A DNA stretch of 64,000 nucleotides, taken from assembly GCA_964059195.1 (NCBI GenBank), contig CAXKWD010000002.1:162756559-162820558 (forward strand), in the 5' to 3' direction. Below, piece after piece: positions 22,628 to 33,096 of this stretch; position 1 is the first letter of the stretch, and every line of letters starts with the position of its first letter. A program made the position numbers and the translations under genes. Below the pieces are notes generated by a model, which saw only the letters and a list, made by a program, of their open reading frames with translations, did not search any database and had not been told where the DNA came from. The stretch is from Ectobius pallidus. Its lineage: Eukaryota > Arthropoda > Insecta > Blattodea > Ectobiidae.

Positions 22628-25482
22628 ATCATTATGAAACACTCAATGCTCCTATGACTAAAGTGTTACTTAATGGAACTAAAGTCCTATATTGGAATGT
22701 GCAATGTTTGTCGAATAAAATTGATTACATTTCTATTATTCTAGATGAGATACAAGTGGATGTCCTATGCATTGTGGAGCATTGGCTGAAATACGAAGAA
22801 ATTAATCTTATTAAAATTCCGGGATATTATCTATCAGATTGTTATTGCAGGTCTAACACTGAACACGGGGGCACAGCTATCTTTATCAAAGATGGGCTTA
22901 CTGGAGTTAGCAGTATTGACGTATCTAACTTAGCTTGTGAATCTGTATTTGAAATCTGCACGAGTTCTATTGACACTCTCAACTTATTGTGTGTGTCTCT
23001 TTATAAAACTCCTGACAATAGAAGGCCCACTATTGAGGATTTTTTCAGAAGACTTTATGACTTTCTGAGCTTAGCGTATAAATCTCGGACTAATTTTAAC
23101 ATTGTTTTAGCAGGTGATTTTAATTTGGATTTTCTTGATAACTCAAACTTCGTTAAGGATTTCATCAATATACTAGATAGTTTTGGTTTGCGATTGACTA
23201 TTAATCAGCCCACCAGGCCAGGTAGTAATGGTTCTCCAGGATCTTGCCTTGACAATATTATAACTTCAATTAATAGTGATAATTACATGGCTAATGTATA
23301 TCCTACTGTTCCATCAGATCATGATGCGATATTATTTCATTTTAACAATACCGGTGTTAGTGATAAAGTAAATAAACTGAATCTTATGCGCCCTATCAAT
23401 GATTTTAATCTGTATAATTTTAAGTGCAAATTGATTCACATAAATTGGATTGAATTATACAGCATAGCTAATTTTAGTGACAAGGTAAATTATTTTTTTA
23501 ATACATTTTTGGAGCTAGTCGAAATATATTTACCTTTAACATATCAGTCTGGCAAGGCTACTAAGAAATCTAATAAGAAATGGTATACTACTGAACTTAA
23601 GAACTTAAAACTTGAATGTCTATATCTCTATGACATGTATGTTTATTTTGGTTTTACCGAACTAAAAACTAAATATACTGAAACTAAGAAGAAGTTTATA
23701 GCTCTGATTAAATGTACTAAAAGGAAATATTATTCCTCTTTAATAGAAAACAGTAGGAACAAATCAAAGTGTATTTGGTCTGTGGCTTCTACTTTTATTA
23801 ATAGCAGTTCTAAAAGCAACAATATTCCTTCTGATTTGAATGCTGATAGTTTCAATTCATTTTTTATTGATAAGGTTCAGGAGATCGTGAGCACTCTACC
23901 TGATAGTAATAATGAAGTTATCTTATTCCTGAATAACCTTCCCAAAGTAGATTGTAACTTCAAATTTCGTAATTTGACAGTGGAAGATGTCCACTCTACT
24001 ATTTTGGCGCTAAATAATAGTGCTTGTCTTGATGTTTTTAGTCTTAATGCAAGAATTCTTAAAACTGCTTCCTCACATATCGCCGAGCCTTTAACATACA
24101 TTTTTAATCTCTGTTTAGATACTGGTGTTTTTCCTGATTTTTTAAAATATGCTAAAGTTATACCCATACATAAAAAAGGTGATAAACATGAACTTGCAAA
24201 CTACAGACCGGTTAGTATTTTACCAATTATCTCTAAGGTGTTTGAAATTCTATTAAGTAAGCAGATTACAAAATATTTTGAAGATAATTCACTTTTCTCC
24301 AATAGCCAATTTGGATTTAGGCACAAGCATAGTACTGTTGATGCCGTTGTCTCTTTCCTGACAACATGTTATAATAGCCTTGAAAGAGGTGACACTGTAC
24401 ATAGTAGACTTTTTGACCTAACAAAAGCTTTTGACACCATTTCTCATGACACTATGCTCAAAAAACTTAAATTCTATGGTTTTAAGGATGATAGTTTGAA
24501 ACTGGTTAGCTCGTATCTGTCAGATAGATATCAGTCTGTTTATGCTAATGGAGAATTTTCTCAATTTAAATTGGTGAAACATGGTGTCCCACAAGGCTCC
24601 ATACTTGGACCTTTGTTTTTTATTATATACATTAATGATCTCCCATACAATATTCAAGATAGCTGCCTAAAGACCTACCTTTATGCTGATGATTTGGCAG
24701 TTATTATTTCTCTTAAGGACAACTCCTACTTATATCCAAAACTTGTTGAACTGTCGAGCAAAATTGAAAACTGGTGTAAAAACAACAGCCTTAGTGTCAA
24801 TAACAGTAAAACTGAGGACTTACCTTTTAAGATTAACTCATTTGGCCTTGATTTTCGTAATAATTCTGCCAAGTTTTTAGGCATAAACCTTGAGTCTTGT
24901 TTGGGTTGGCGAACTCATATTGATAGTGTTGCTAGACAATTAAGTAGAGGACTTTTTGTGCTTAGAATTTTAAAAAATCATATATCTTTTAATTATTTGA
25001 AAACTATTTATTATGGGTGTATAAATAGCCATATGAGTTATGGTATTCTACTCTGGGGTAACCATTCTTCAGCAAACAAAGTCTTCATACTTCAGAAGAA
25101 AGCCATTAGACTTATATGTAGTGTATCCCCCAGGACACACTGCAAACCGTTTTTTATTAAATTGGGTATTCTGACTATGTACTCCTTGTTTGTAATGAAA
25201 TGTCTTTTGTTTGTTAAGATGAATATTGATTCTTATACACTATGTTCTTCTGTACATAGTTATTCCACACGAAACAGTGCTAATATTTATATTGCTAAAT
25301 GCAAATATAGCAAAGTTCAAAACTCTTTTGAAATAACATCTTTAAATTTGTTCAATAGTCTACCTGATCATGTTAAAGCAATGCCACTGTTAATGTTCAA
25401 AAGAAAGGTTAAGTCTTTTTTACTTTCTAATCCTCTGTATAACGTTGCTGAGTTTTATGATTGTAAGTGTTTGTTTCTCTGA
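22561..25482 (+). CDS. LINE ORF2: endonuclease and reverse transcriptase
   Basis: An uninterrupted frame of 973 codons; the first Met lies inside ORF1, and the real start may be later, at MTKVLLNGTKV (about residue 32). Endonuclease motifs: YWNVQCL (about 44), VEHWL (about 72), AGDFNLDF (about 186), SDHD (about 256). RT motifs: ANYRPVSILP (about 546), FGFRHKHSTVDA (about 586), FDLTKAFDTISH (motif A, about 619), HGVPQGSILGPLFF (motif B, about 676), YLYADDLAV (motif C, about 704). It provides target nicking and cDNA synthesis. A slight shortening just after motif C (near 24810-24830) may be a small deletion. Confidence 0.85.
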   Translation: MAAGYISYKVFSKENASSPSHLDHYETLNAPMTKVLLNGTKVLYWNVQCLSNKIDYISIILDEIQVDVLCIVEHWLKYEEINLIKIPGYYLSDCYCRSNTEHGGTAIFIKDGLTGVSSIDVSNLACESVFEICTSSIDTLNLLCVSLYKTPDNRRPTIEDFFRRLYDFLSLAYKSRTNFNIVLAGDFNLDFLDNSNFVKDFINILDSFGLRLTINQPTRPGSNGSPGSCLDNIITSINSDNYMANVYPTVPSDHDAILFHFNNTGVSDKVNKLNLMRPINDFNLYNFKCKLIHINWIELYSIANFSDKVNYFFNTFLELVEIYLPLTYQSGKATKKSNKKWYTTELKNLKLECLYLYDMYVYFGFTELKTKYTETKKKFIALIKCTKRKYYSSLIENSRNKSKCIWSVASTFINSSSKSNNIPSDLNADSFNSFFIDKVQEIVSTLPDSNNEVILFLNNLPKVDCNFKFRNLTVEDVHSTILALNNSACLDVFSLNARILKTASSHIAEPLTYIFNLCLDTGVFPDFLKYAKVIPIHKKGDKHELANYRPVSILPIISKVFEILLSKQITKYFEDNSLFSNSQFGFRHKHSTVDAVVSFLTTCYNSLERGDTVHSRLFDLTKAFDTISHDTMLKKLKFYGFKDDSLKLVSSYLSDRYQSVYANGEFSQFKLVKHGVPQGSILGPLFFIIYINDLPYNIQDSCLKTYLYADDLAVIISLKDNSYLYPKLVELSSKIENWCKNNSLSVNNSKTEDLPFKINSFGLDFRNNSAKFLGINLESCLGWRTHIDSVARQLSRGLFVLRILKNHISFNYLKTIYYGCINSHMSYGILLWGNHSSANKVFILQKKAIRLICSVSPRTHCKPFFIKLGILTMYSLFVMKCLLFVKMNIDSYTLCSSVHSYSTRNSANIYIAKCKYSKVQNSFEITSLNLFNSLPDHVKAMPLLMFKRKVKSFLLSNPLYNVAEFYDCKCLFL

Positions 25483-25591
25483 TTTTTATAATATTTCTGA
25501 CGTTGCTATACAATAATGTATTGTTCTGGCAAATAAACTATATCTATCTATCTATCTATCATTGGTTGATTTGGTGTGGAATGACCCATAC

Positions 25592-26367
25592 ACATTCCAA
25601 ATTTCTAAATAGCCTTTTAATTGTTAAAATTTGAAAATTACCATAAATATTTTGTAACTGATGAAAACATCTGGCTTTTCAGTAATGTAAAACAATTGAA
25701 AGTAAGGCATGTGTCTTATAGTTTGAGTGTTATAAGCTAAATCATGCGATTGCTACAATGCAGGAAGGATGGGACATTCTGTTTGCAGGAGGGAAGGGAC
25801 ACCATTTTAATGAGAAACGTAGCCTCCCATATTTTCCGCAAATTTGAAAATGTATTTTAAGGTGTTTTTCTTCTATTTTGTTGTGATATGGGTTGATATT
25901 TGGTTATGAGAGCGAGGTAGATTCAAAGACATGCTGTATTTTGAAGTCGAACTTGCTTGCTTAAAATTTTTTATGAGAGACTTGTTATTCTGAATCACCT
26001 ATTATAACTCTTTTGTTCTTATGTTCTATTTAAATGCATTGAAAAGGACATTTTTAAACTTTATGATGATTTCCAACATTATTTACATGAACATTGAGGC
26101 TCAAAAAGCTCTGTCCCATACCTCCTTGAACAGTGTCCCGTGCCACCTACCCAGGTAGGAGGGATGAAACATTTGATATTGTTATAAAATAAATGGTGCA
26201 AAAGTACTTTGCACAAACTTTCTCACATATACGTGTTAAAGGCTAGCACAGAAAAAATTAAATTAAAGAGACAATTAAATTTTACTTATTACATTTTCAT
26301 AAAACTAACAAGTATCTAGAACGGAAAGCATCCGGGTCGATCTTTATGTTCAATGCTTTTACCGTGA

Positions 26368-26457
<90 letters not shown>

Positions 26458-27049
26458 TAATAATAATAATCAATGGCAGTAAAACTGCATATTATTAGTA
26501 CTACTACTACTACGGGAAAATTCAAATATAAGTCGCACCTTGGAATGAGTCGATCCCACCCAACCTATCCTCACCGATGCAGTTTCTTTTATACCATGAT
26601 CTAGCGAATTCTTCTGTCCTAGTATTATGAAGAAACTCGTGATTGGACGTTGGATGTGTGACGTCTTACTGCTAGACGAGAGGTGGCAGGCTGACAAACC
26701 TTGCGGGAGATATAATATGCCACATTTTCGAAACCTACAAACAGTGTATCGTACATTATTCGAAAATGCAAGGGCGCTTCGCTACGGCTGCCACCTCCGC
26801 TTCGCGCACTTAACTATGTGGTTAGTGTTATGCATTATTTAGCTATATGTACTGGGTAGAGGTGGATACAAGACACTTGCGACAATATACAAGGGCAGTT
26901 GGTCACTCTGCTTCGCATCTTCATTATAACATATTTATATTCTGAAGCCAAGCAGTTTTCAGAAATCCAATCAGTTTTTGCCTACATTAAACCCAAAAAT
27001 TTAAAAAAATTAGTAAAGTAAAAACATCCCATCCCTCCACACTCTCCCC
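25592..27049. other. Right part of the TA-flanked element, non-coding
   Basis: AT-rich sequence with several GGGATGGGACA-like subterminal motifs in both orientations and a long AAT microsatellite. Short open frames here show no domain. Confidence 0.45.
26368..26470. repeat. (AAT)n microsatellite
   Basis: About 100 bp of nearly perfect AAT trinucleotide repeats with one GAT interruption. Confidence 0.95.
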
Positions 27050-27051
27050 TA

Positions 27052-27380
27052 CACATTAGTCATCTTCAGTCTTTGGTTTTTGTCGTTCAGTATTTCGGTG
27101 AACTCGACATCCGTGATCTACACCTGCACTTCAGTGAACTTCGGATGAGCCAGCCACCATCTTCAGAGACCAACCTCACAGTTGTGATCTTCTGATCATC
27201 ATCATCATCTTCTGCTGCAAGCCTTTTGTCTGTGGGACAGTTTACATGCTCCATGCAAACTTCAGTAAGCAAGATTCTAATCATTCTGCCACGCCCTATT
27301 GTTGGTGGAACAGTTTTCCACGGGCCCCAGAAAAACTACAACAGCATTTCATGTAATTTCTTCTTGCCTCTCACATTGCA
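27052..27380. other. Sequence upstream of the BEL-like gag remnant
   Basis: No gene is recognisable. It could be leader sequence of a BEL/Pao element, but I see no LTR or primer-binding site. Confidence 0.3.
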
Positions 27381-27696
27381 ACATAGAGCAAGAGCTAGAG
27401 TCATTAAAGAAGAAACAAGGTGTTCTCAAAAGAAAATTTATCTTCATTCAAAAGTTTGTTGACATCCTACCGGATGAAGTGAACATTTTTTTCTGGTCAA
27501 GATTATGTACAACGAGTTAATGGACATCTGGGAAAAATATGAAGCAGTGCAGACTCAAATATACTCTCTCATCAAAGCAGATGACGAGCTAGAAGTTCAT
27601 GCCAGCTACGAAGAAGAAACAAGGAACTTCTATGGTAAATATAAAGCAAGGTTAAGTGAACATTCACGAGCAGCCCTTGTCACACAGCACAAATAG
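27381..27696 (+). pseudogene. BEL/Pao-type gag remnant
   Basis: Two overlapping frames carry pieces of one protein. The first (about 27385-27490) reads EQELESLKKKQGVLKRKF; the second (27505-27696) reads ELMDIWEKYEAVQTQI and further helical sequence to the stop. This charged helical pattern resembles the N-terminal gag region (DUF1759-like) of BEL/Pao LTR retrotransposons, an inference from pattern only. The two parts are out of phase, and nothing downstream (protease, RT) is recognisable. It is a short, inactive fragment. Confidence 0.4.
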
Positions 27697-29665
27697 CCCA
27701 TAAGAAGTGTGGTATCAATGGTACATCTTCAACAGCTAGCCACAGTGTTAAGGTTACCATTCGATCTATCACTCATCACTACAAGGCAAGCTTGACTGCT
27801 TAATTCTTCTTCACATTACAGGAAAGCTTCCTTCTGTGCATATTGATCTACTACTTGGAACATTTCTTCTGAACTTCCATTAGCTACTCCAAAATTCCAT
27901 ATCACGGAAAATGTAAGCTCCTTGTAGGTATGTATTCTATTATCAAGACAAAATACAAGGGCAGAAAAAATAAATTAAATAGAAACAGACCTGCCCATAT
28001 TATATCGCCTTAACACAATGGAAGTGGACTAGAATGGCAGGGCGGGAAGAGGACCCAATTAAATTACATTAAACACTTAATATATGACAGGAGGGGATAT
28101 TTACCGATATATTAGTCACTGCATGCTTAAAAGGATAAGGGACACCCTACCTGTATTTGCAAGCACACAAACACAACATTACCCATAGAAAAGGATAAAT
28201 TTTCTCCCCCAAAAGGGATTTATGACCGAACGTCATATTCGCCCGAAGAAGAGACGCCAAAGCGAAGCCACTTGGCTTCTAACAGTATCACCCATGATGA
28301 AGCACTTCACATCACCCAATCGGAAGATATCTTTGTACTTCCATAGTAACCAATGGTGAATTACAGAGGTTGATATTGTTCCACTAATTCTGACCAGGTT
28401 AACATTGTAGATAGCGAATGAGAGAGAGGATAATCACACGATATGGTAGAAAAAGCAGTTCAGTTCCAAACCAGATTGCACACGTCACTTAAGGCAGGGC
28501 GAGGCCTGCTGACAGACCGCGTGGGAAGGGAAAATCACGAGACTCTCTGCACTGGGTGAATGACTTGTAAAAAACATGTGGGTGTCAGACCGAGGCAAGT
28601 TGTTACGACGGTCCACAGATGGCATGCGCTGTACAATTAGTGAGAATAGTGTCTCATTCACCGTTTTAGTTCAGAGATGTCACCCGCGGCTTGTTTCAGA
28701 GTGCAGTCGAGGGCGGGAAGAATTCGTAATTCACTGTTTATGAATGCATTGAGCCACGTTCTCACTATGTCTTTGAAACTTTGGCTCAATTCTTCGAGTT
28801 ACTCCATGGAAAACACTAACCAATCCTGGCCATCCAGTTTTAGCGAGTACTGAACTTGTTTGGATAGTCTCTGGTTCTATCTCCAAACATTCCCTCAAAG
28901 GCTAACCTAACACATGTCCTAAATACAATTTATTAAGCTCCGCTGATAATAGTGACACCCAGGTGAGAAATTTCTTGACGAAGAAGTCGTTTCTCCAACA
29001 GTGTTCACAAAGGAAGGAGAGGAATGTGCACAGCCTACTCATATTGAAGCTCGAGAAGAAGCTAAAGCACTCTCTCCAATTGCGACAACACATGAGAACA
29101 GCATTACATCACATAAAACTCATCATGTATTCAAAGATTAAATTCCTACACACTTCCTGAGAAGGAGGTTCCTCTCTCACGCGATACTATACTCTCATGT
29201 CATAATGCAACAAATGGGCTTTGTATAAAAAGAAAGGCTGTATGTAAGAATGTATGTAAGTTAAAATGTATGTTGGTAGAAGTAAATAATTTAACTGCTC
29301 AAGTTAAATAATTCAAATAACATCATATACTTGGATAAATAGTTATTAGTTAGGTTACTAAGATAAACAGAATAAATAGTTCTCCTAAATACAAAGGTCT
29401 AAATCTCCAGACAAATTACAACTAATGGCTAAACTGACAATATCTTGTAGTTTATTCACTTAGACAAGCCGAAACAATAGGAGGAAGGACGTGCTGAGTT
29501 TGGACCGAGGGCCGTGAGATCTAACCTTTCTAAATTCCAGGTAGGGTAGGATAAAGCAAGTTATAAATGACCACATAATATTTTCATAACATTTTAACAA
29601 TTTATTTGAGGTATCCAGTGTATATATAAAATTCACATAAATATATTTGGCTTTGGCAAGATAAA
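27697..29665. other. Unassigned non-coding stretch
   Basis: About 2 kb without a gene or repeat that I recognise. Small open frames (28902-29160) lie on opposite strands of the same DNA and have no domain. Confidence 0.4.
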
Positions 29666-30707
29666 TCTATATTAATAAAAATGAATTCCCAAAATGTATG
29701 ACTGAGCATTACTTGAGAACGGCTCGACCGATTTGGCTGATTTTTTCTTTGTTGTGTGCGTAATTGTCAGGAGAAGGTTTGTATGAAAGAAAATTTTTGG
29801 AAAATCCACGGGAAAAGTCGGAAATGTGAAATGTGGCAAAGTTAGAGAGTTATGCTGTCAATTGTTTTCATAACGAAAGTATTGTTTACGGTGTTCACAT
29901 AGGGCTTTGGAAACTATATTATAATACTGGGCTTTATCAAATTCTGATACTATCGATGTAAGTAATAAATTTGTGTAAATAATTCTTGAAGAATAAAATC
30001 CACGAAAATAAAGCAGTCACATAACTTTCTCTACCCTCAACATGGAAAATATAATTTTCTCACTTCACATTTTGATGTGCGAGTGAGCAATCGTATTGCA
30101 GGGACAACTTAAGTGTGTGCCAGTGAGTATGCTATATCAGAAGTCAGTAACAAATCCTATCCACTGATACGTCACTCATAGCTATAGGCTTTGTATTAGT
30201 TGAGAAATAGGCCTAGGGATGTTTATCAGAGGCCCTAAGCATCTAAAAGAAGATAAAATGGGATGGAACATTTTCAGTCCTACGTGCGCAGTAGCCTATA
30301 TTATGTCCCAGGTTTTGGGAAGGAAAGTATGAAAGTGATATTGAATTTCTTTTTTACTTCAGCCCCGAAACGGTTGTATGGTAATATGAGAGTGAGAAAT
30401 ACAATTTTCTGTCAAGACAATACAATCTTATGTAACCGGAATTTCTTTTTCTTCTTATTTGCACTCCTCCTAGGCATGGTGTGTAGAAGCAATGGAATGC
30501 AACATTTGACATCCACTATGAGCCATAGAAAGCTATATCTAGCGTTTTCTGAGGGCATAATCAGAGTGTCATATGTCGTTCTTCCTCATTTCGAATTCTA
30601 CATACATATTATATAAGGACCTAGAGTTTCAACATCGAAAGTCCTCCATAAGTTAATTTCATATTACAAAATACAAAACCCGGGCGACGCCGGGCATTTT
30701 AAGCTAG
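29666..30707 (+). mobile_element. Non-autonomous Helitron, copy 2 (1042 bp)
   Basis: It starts with TC (TCTATATTAATAAAAATG) after an A and ends with CTAG (30704-30707) before a T. A hairpin (CCCGGGCGACGCCGGG) lies about 10 bases upstream of CTAG. The interior matches copy 1 in inverted orientation (for example the block around GGACCTAGAGTTTCAACATC). An open frame at 30263-30616 has no domain and is likely chance. Confidence 0.85.
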
Positions 30708-32020
30708 TTAATTGATAAATTTCATTTTGTTCCTCTAGTGCTAATAGTAAGTTTAAAATTATGAATTCTTTTCCACCTTCAAGCACTAGTATTTTATATT
30801 GATATTGGAATAATAGGGTGCTGACGGAGAATTTCTAGATAGCTTATAATACCTGTTTTTATTATTTTTTTATACAGTGTCTTATATATATTTTTGATAT
30901 ATATACCAGATAAATTTTTAGGTATATGTTGTAGAAGAAACGTCAGGTTAAAATAAATTAAGTATTTTAAAACACCTAAATAATATACATTCTGAACAAA
31001 GATCTGTACCCATAAGAAAATTTAAGTTGTGATACCCAGGTCACTGATGCATAGCACATTCAACATTTCAGTTAAACTATAATTATGAAAAATATAATGG
31101 AAAATAATAAAGTACTGTGCTAATCTGCCTTGAATAACCGGAATATGTCCAGAGAAGGTTTTGTAAAATACCTAGAAATACTAGACTGCTGAATAAATTT
31201 ACTTATGGAATTTGAAAATATGAATAAGTTTATTTACTATGGGAGAGTGATTTATTAAACCAATAGCTTGTTATATCTGAAACTTAAGAAAATATTTACG
31301 GTGAACTAGAACTTACAAAGGAACAGAAAAAATCTACAGAACATACAGTTGATAAGTATGCAAAATAGGCTTACGGTCCGCTTCAATGTTTTACAACACA
31401 AAATACTGATGAAAATATAGTGAGACAAATTTCAAAGAATAGGGAAGTAAATTATGCACTAACAGAAATGCGTATATAAGATACTGACGAAATATGGACT
31501 AGCAAATCAGAATAAAATTGAACAACAGAAAATGACAAAGAATTCTATAAGAAATGCGAGCTATATGAATACTTCAACTTGAGAATGATTTACACAATAC
31601 GAATGCTACACAAAATTCAGATTAATTTATCTTCAATAAATGACACAAGATCTCTGCCTAAAAGCCTAATAATACTGCCACTAAAAGGCAAATTTCTGCA
31701 TTAGAATACTATAACTTCAATCCATAAGTTAATAATTGGGCAGGAATATTACAATACTACAATACTAGAAGCTTGACCAGCCCTGAACAGCTGATAAGCC
31801 AATATCAAGATGAATGAAGATAACAAACTTGACCTATATTCGCCATACGTAAATAATACTTGCATTTCATCACGCATGTACAAATAGGTAACTATTCTTA
31901 GAACATAGCCATACTAAATGAAATATTTGCTTGGACCAAAGCCATTAGCATACACTGAGCTCAAATGTATATGTAACCATGGAAAGTAATTACGTGATAA
32001 TAAATATTACATAAAGTGAA
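30708..32020. other. Unassigned AT-rich stretch
   Basis: About 1.3 kb of AT-rich sequence without recognisable genes or repeats. Confidence 0.4.
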
Positions 32021-32723
32021 TACCGTATTTGCTCGTCTATAGCACCCCCTCACCTATAATACCCCCAATTTTCGACAATCCCCCCCTCCCCCCCAAAAAA
32101 AATAATTGCAGAAAATCTTTTCAAGTGACCAGCAACAGCAAGATTCCAGTTAACAGTAAAATTCACCCTTCCCTGCCACCTGTGTGTTGACCTTAGTTAC
32201 TCTCACCTCCCCCATAGATTTCTCAATGCCCTTCAGGTTTCCGAGTTCCACAACTTCCATCGTACACGTGTAGTGTGTCATTGGGTGTGAACGAGTAAGC
32301 ACGTGAAAAATGAGTAGAAGAGCAAGTTTTACGGCATCCTTCGAGTTGAGTGTGTCAGAAAGTATTGCCATGTACCGGTATGATATGTTATTGACATAAA
32401 CAGATAAACAAATTATCAGGAGCAAAGAAGATGTTGAAATCATTCCATGGTGTGAAGAAAGGGAGATATGAAATTCAGGCAGTTGCCGCCCAACCGGATG
32501 AAGACATTACACTGCTTTAACCTTGAACACCATGTGTGGTGTTTAGTCATGTGACTCAGTCAGCTGCAGTAATGCAGGAGGGAGCTGTACCAAACTGTTT
32601 AAATTTAAATTCAATAAAACATCCATATCGGTCCCAATTTCCACCAAGTCAAATACAATAAAAAGATGTGTTTAAAATTATTACAAAATCAATGGATAAA
32701 CATTAAAAAATTAAAACACAACA

Positions 32724-32752
32724 TTTCGACTCTGCCCTTGAGTCTTTCTCAG
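32724..32752 (-). other. Hammerhead-like core motif, small hairpin left arm
   Basis: On the minus strand CTGAGAA is followed by A, a GACTC/GAGTC stem with a seven-base loop, then GAAA. One core base (the G of CUGAnGA) is mutated in this arm. Confidence 0.25.
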
Positions 32753-32800
32753 GTGACACCTCAAATAGTACTCCAGAGCACTTACTGTTTGAGGTGTCAC

Positions 32801-32830
32801 CTGAGGAAAACTCAAGGGCAGAGTCGAAAC
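32801..32830 (+). other. Hammerhead-like core motif, small hairpin right arm
   Basis: CTGAGGA fits the CUGAnGA consensus. An ACTC/GAGT stem with loop AAGGGCA follows, then CGAAA. Stem I cannot be completed nearby. Confidence 0.3.
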
Positions 32831-33096
32831 GTTGTGTTTTAATTTTTTAACTTTTATCCACTGATTTTGTAATAATTTTAAACACCTCTTTTTATTAATT
32901 TTAATTTGATAATTTGACTTTTTGTAAATAAGATACAGATTTAAACAACAATTTTTCATGTTGATTTAAAGATGCTAGATGTGTCTTTCTCTGCTTTTAA
33001 AGCATCATCTGAAATTTTTCACCTATTATACCCTCCCCTATTTTAGAAGTTGAAAATTATGAAAAAAGGGGGTGTTATAGGTGAGTAAATACGGTA

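Larger units (their letters stand above)
21600..25560 (+). mobile_element. CR1/jockey-group LINE, apparently full length
   Basis: It carries two overlapping open frames: a PHD-like ORF1 and an endonuclease-RT ORF2. The 3' end is a TATC simple-repeat tail (25541-25560) directly against the inner edge of the Sola tip. A short 5' UTR runs from about 21600 to 21688. No RNase H is present. A PHD-type ORF1 with this RT (HGVPQGSILGPLFF, YADD) fits the CR1/L2/jockey assemblage. Both frames are uninterrupted, so this may be a young copy. Confidence 0.8.
16254..25587 (+). mobile_element. Sola-like DNA transposon with long inverted repeats
   Basis: The tips are GGATCATTCCATATCAAATC and the reverse complement of GATTTGGTGTGGAATGACCC. 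A 4 bp duplication, ATAC, flanks both sides (16250-16253, 25588-25591). The inverted repeats are long: 16254-16835 plus 18670-18830 on the left pair with 20935-21600 plus the tip at 25561-25587 on the right. Between them lies one transposase-like gene (19026-20853). A 4 bp duplication and this kind of DDE protein suggest the Sola superfamily, by inference. Later insertions are an inverted-repeat element with a Helitron in the left arm and a LINE in the right arm. Confidence 0.6.
16074..27049. mobile_element. TA-flanked inverted-repeat element, shell of the second nest
   Basis: The left end GGGGAGAATGTGGAGGGATG and the reverse complement of the right end (GGGGAGAGTGTGGAGGGATG) match at 19 of 20 positions. 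TA flanks both sides (16072-16073 and 27050-27051), as in Tc1/mariner-type and some other superfamilies. A motif close to GGGATGGGACA recurs in both orientations inside the right portion (near 25768, 25793, 26111, 26155 and at the tips). Its own sequence is 16074-16249 and 25592-27049. No transposase of its own is visible, so it may be non-autonomous or decayed. Confidence 0.6.
32657..32896. repeat. Hairpin repeat with ~113 bp arms
   Basis: Arms 32657-32770 and 32784-32896 are reverse complements with few mismatches and a loop of about 13 nt. Each arm reads from GATGTGTTTAAAATTATTAC inward to GGTGACACCTCAAA. Both arms carry a CTGAG...GAAA motif like the one in the giant hairpin element. No flanking duplication is obvious. 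Confidence 0.85.
32023..33094. mobile_element. TA-flanked MITE with CCGTATTT ends (1072 bp)
   Basis: The left end CCGTATTTGCTCGTCTATAG and the reverse complement of the right end (CCGTATTTACTCACCTATAA) match closely. TA flanks both sides (32021-32022 and 33095-33096). No transposase. TA duplication suggests a Tc1/mariner-related source. It has been invaded by, or includes, a hairpin repeat at 32657-32896. The weak open frame at 32150-32443 has no domain. Confidence 0.75.

Noticed and set aside
30263..30616. 117-codon frame inside Helitron copy 2
   Set aside because: No Rep, helicase or other domain; the equivalent region of copy 1 is not open.
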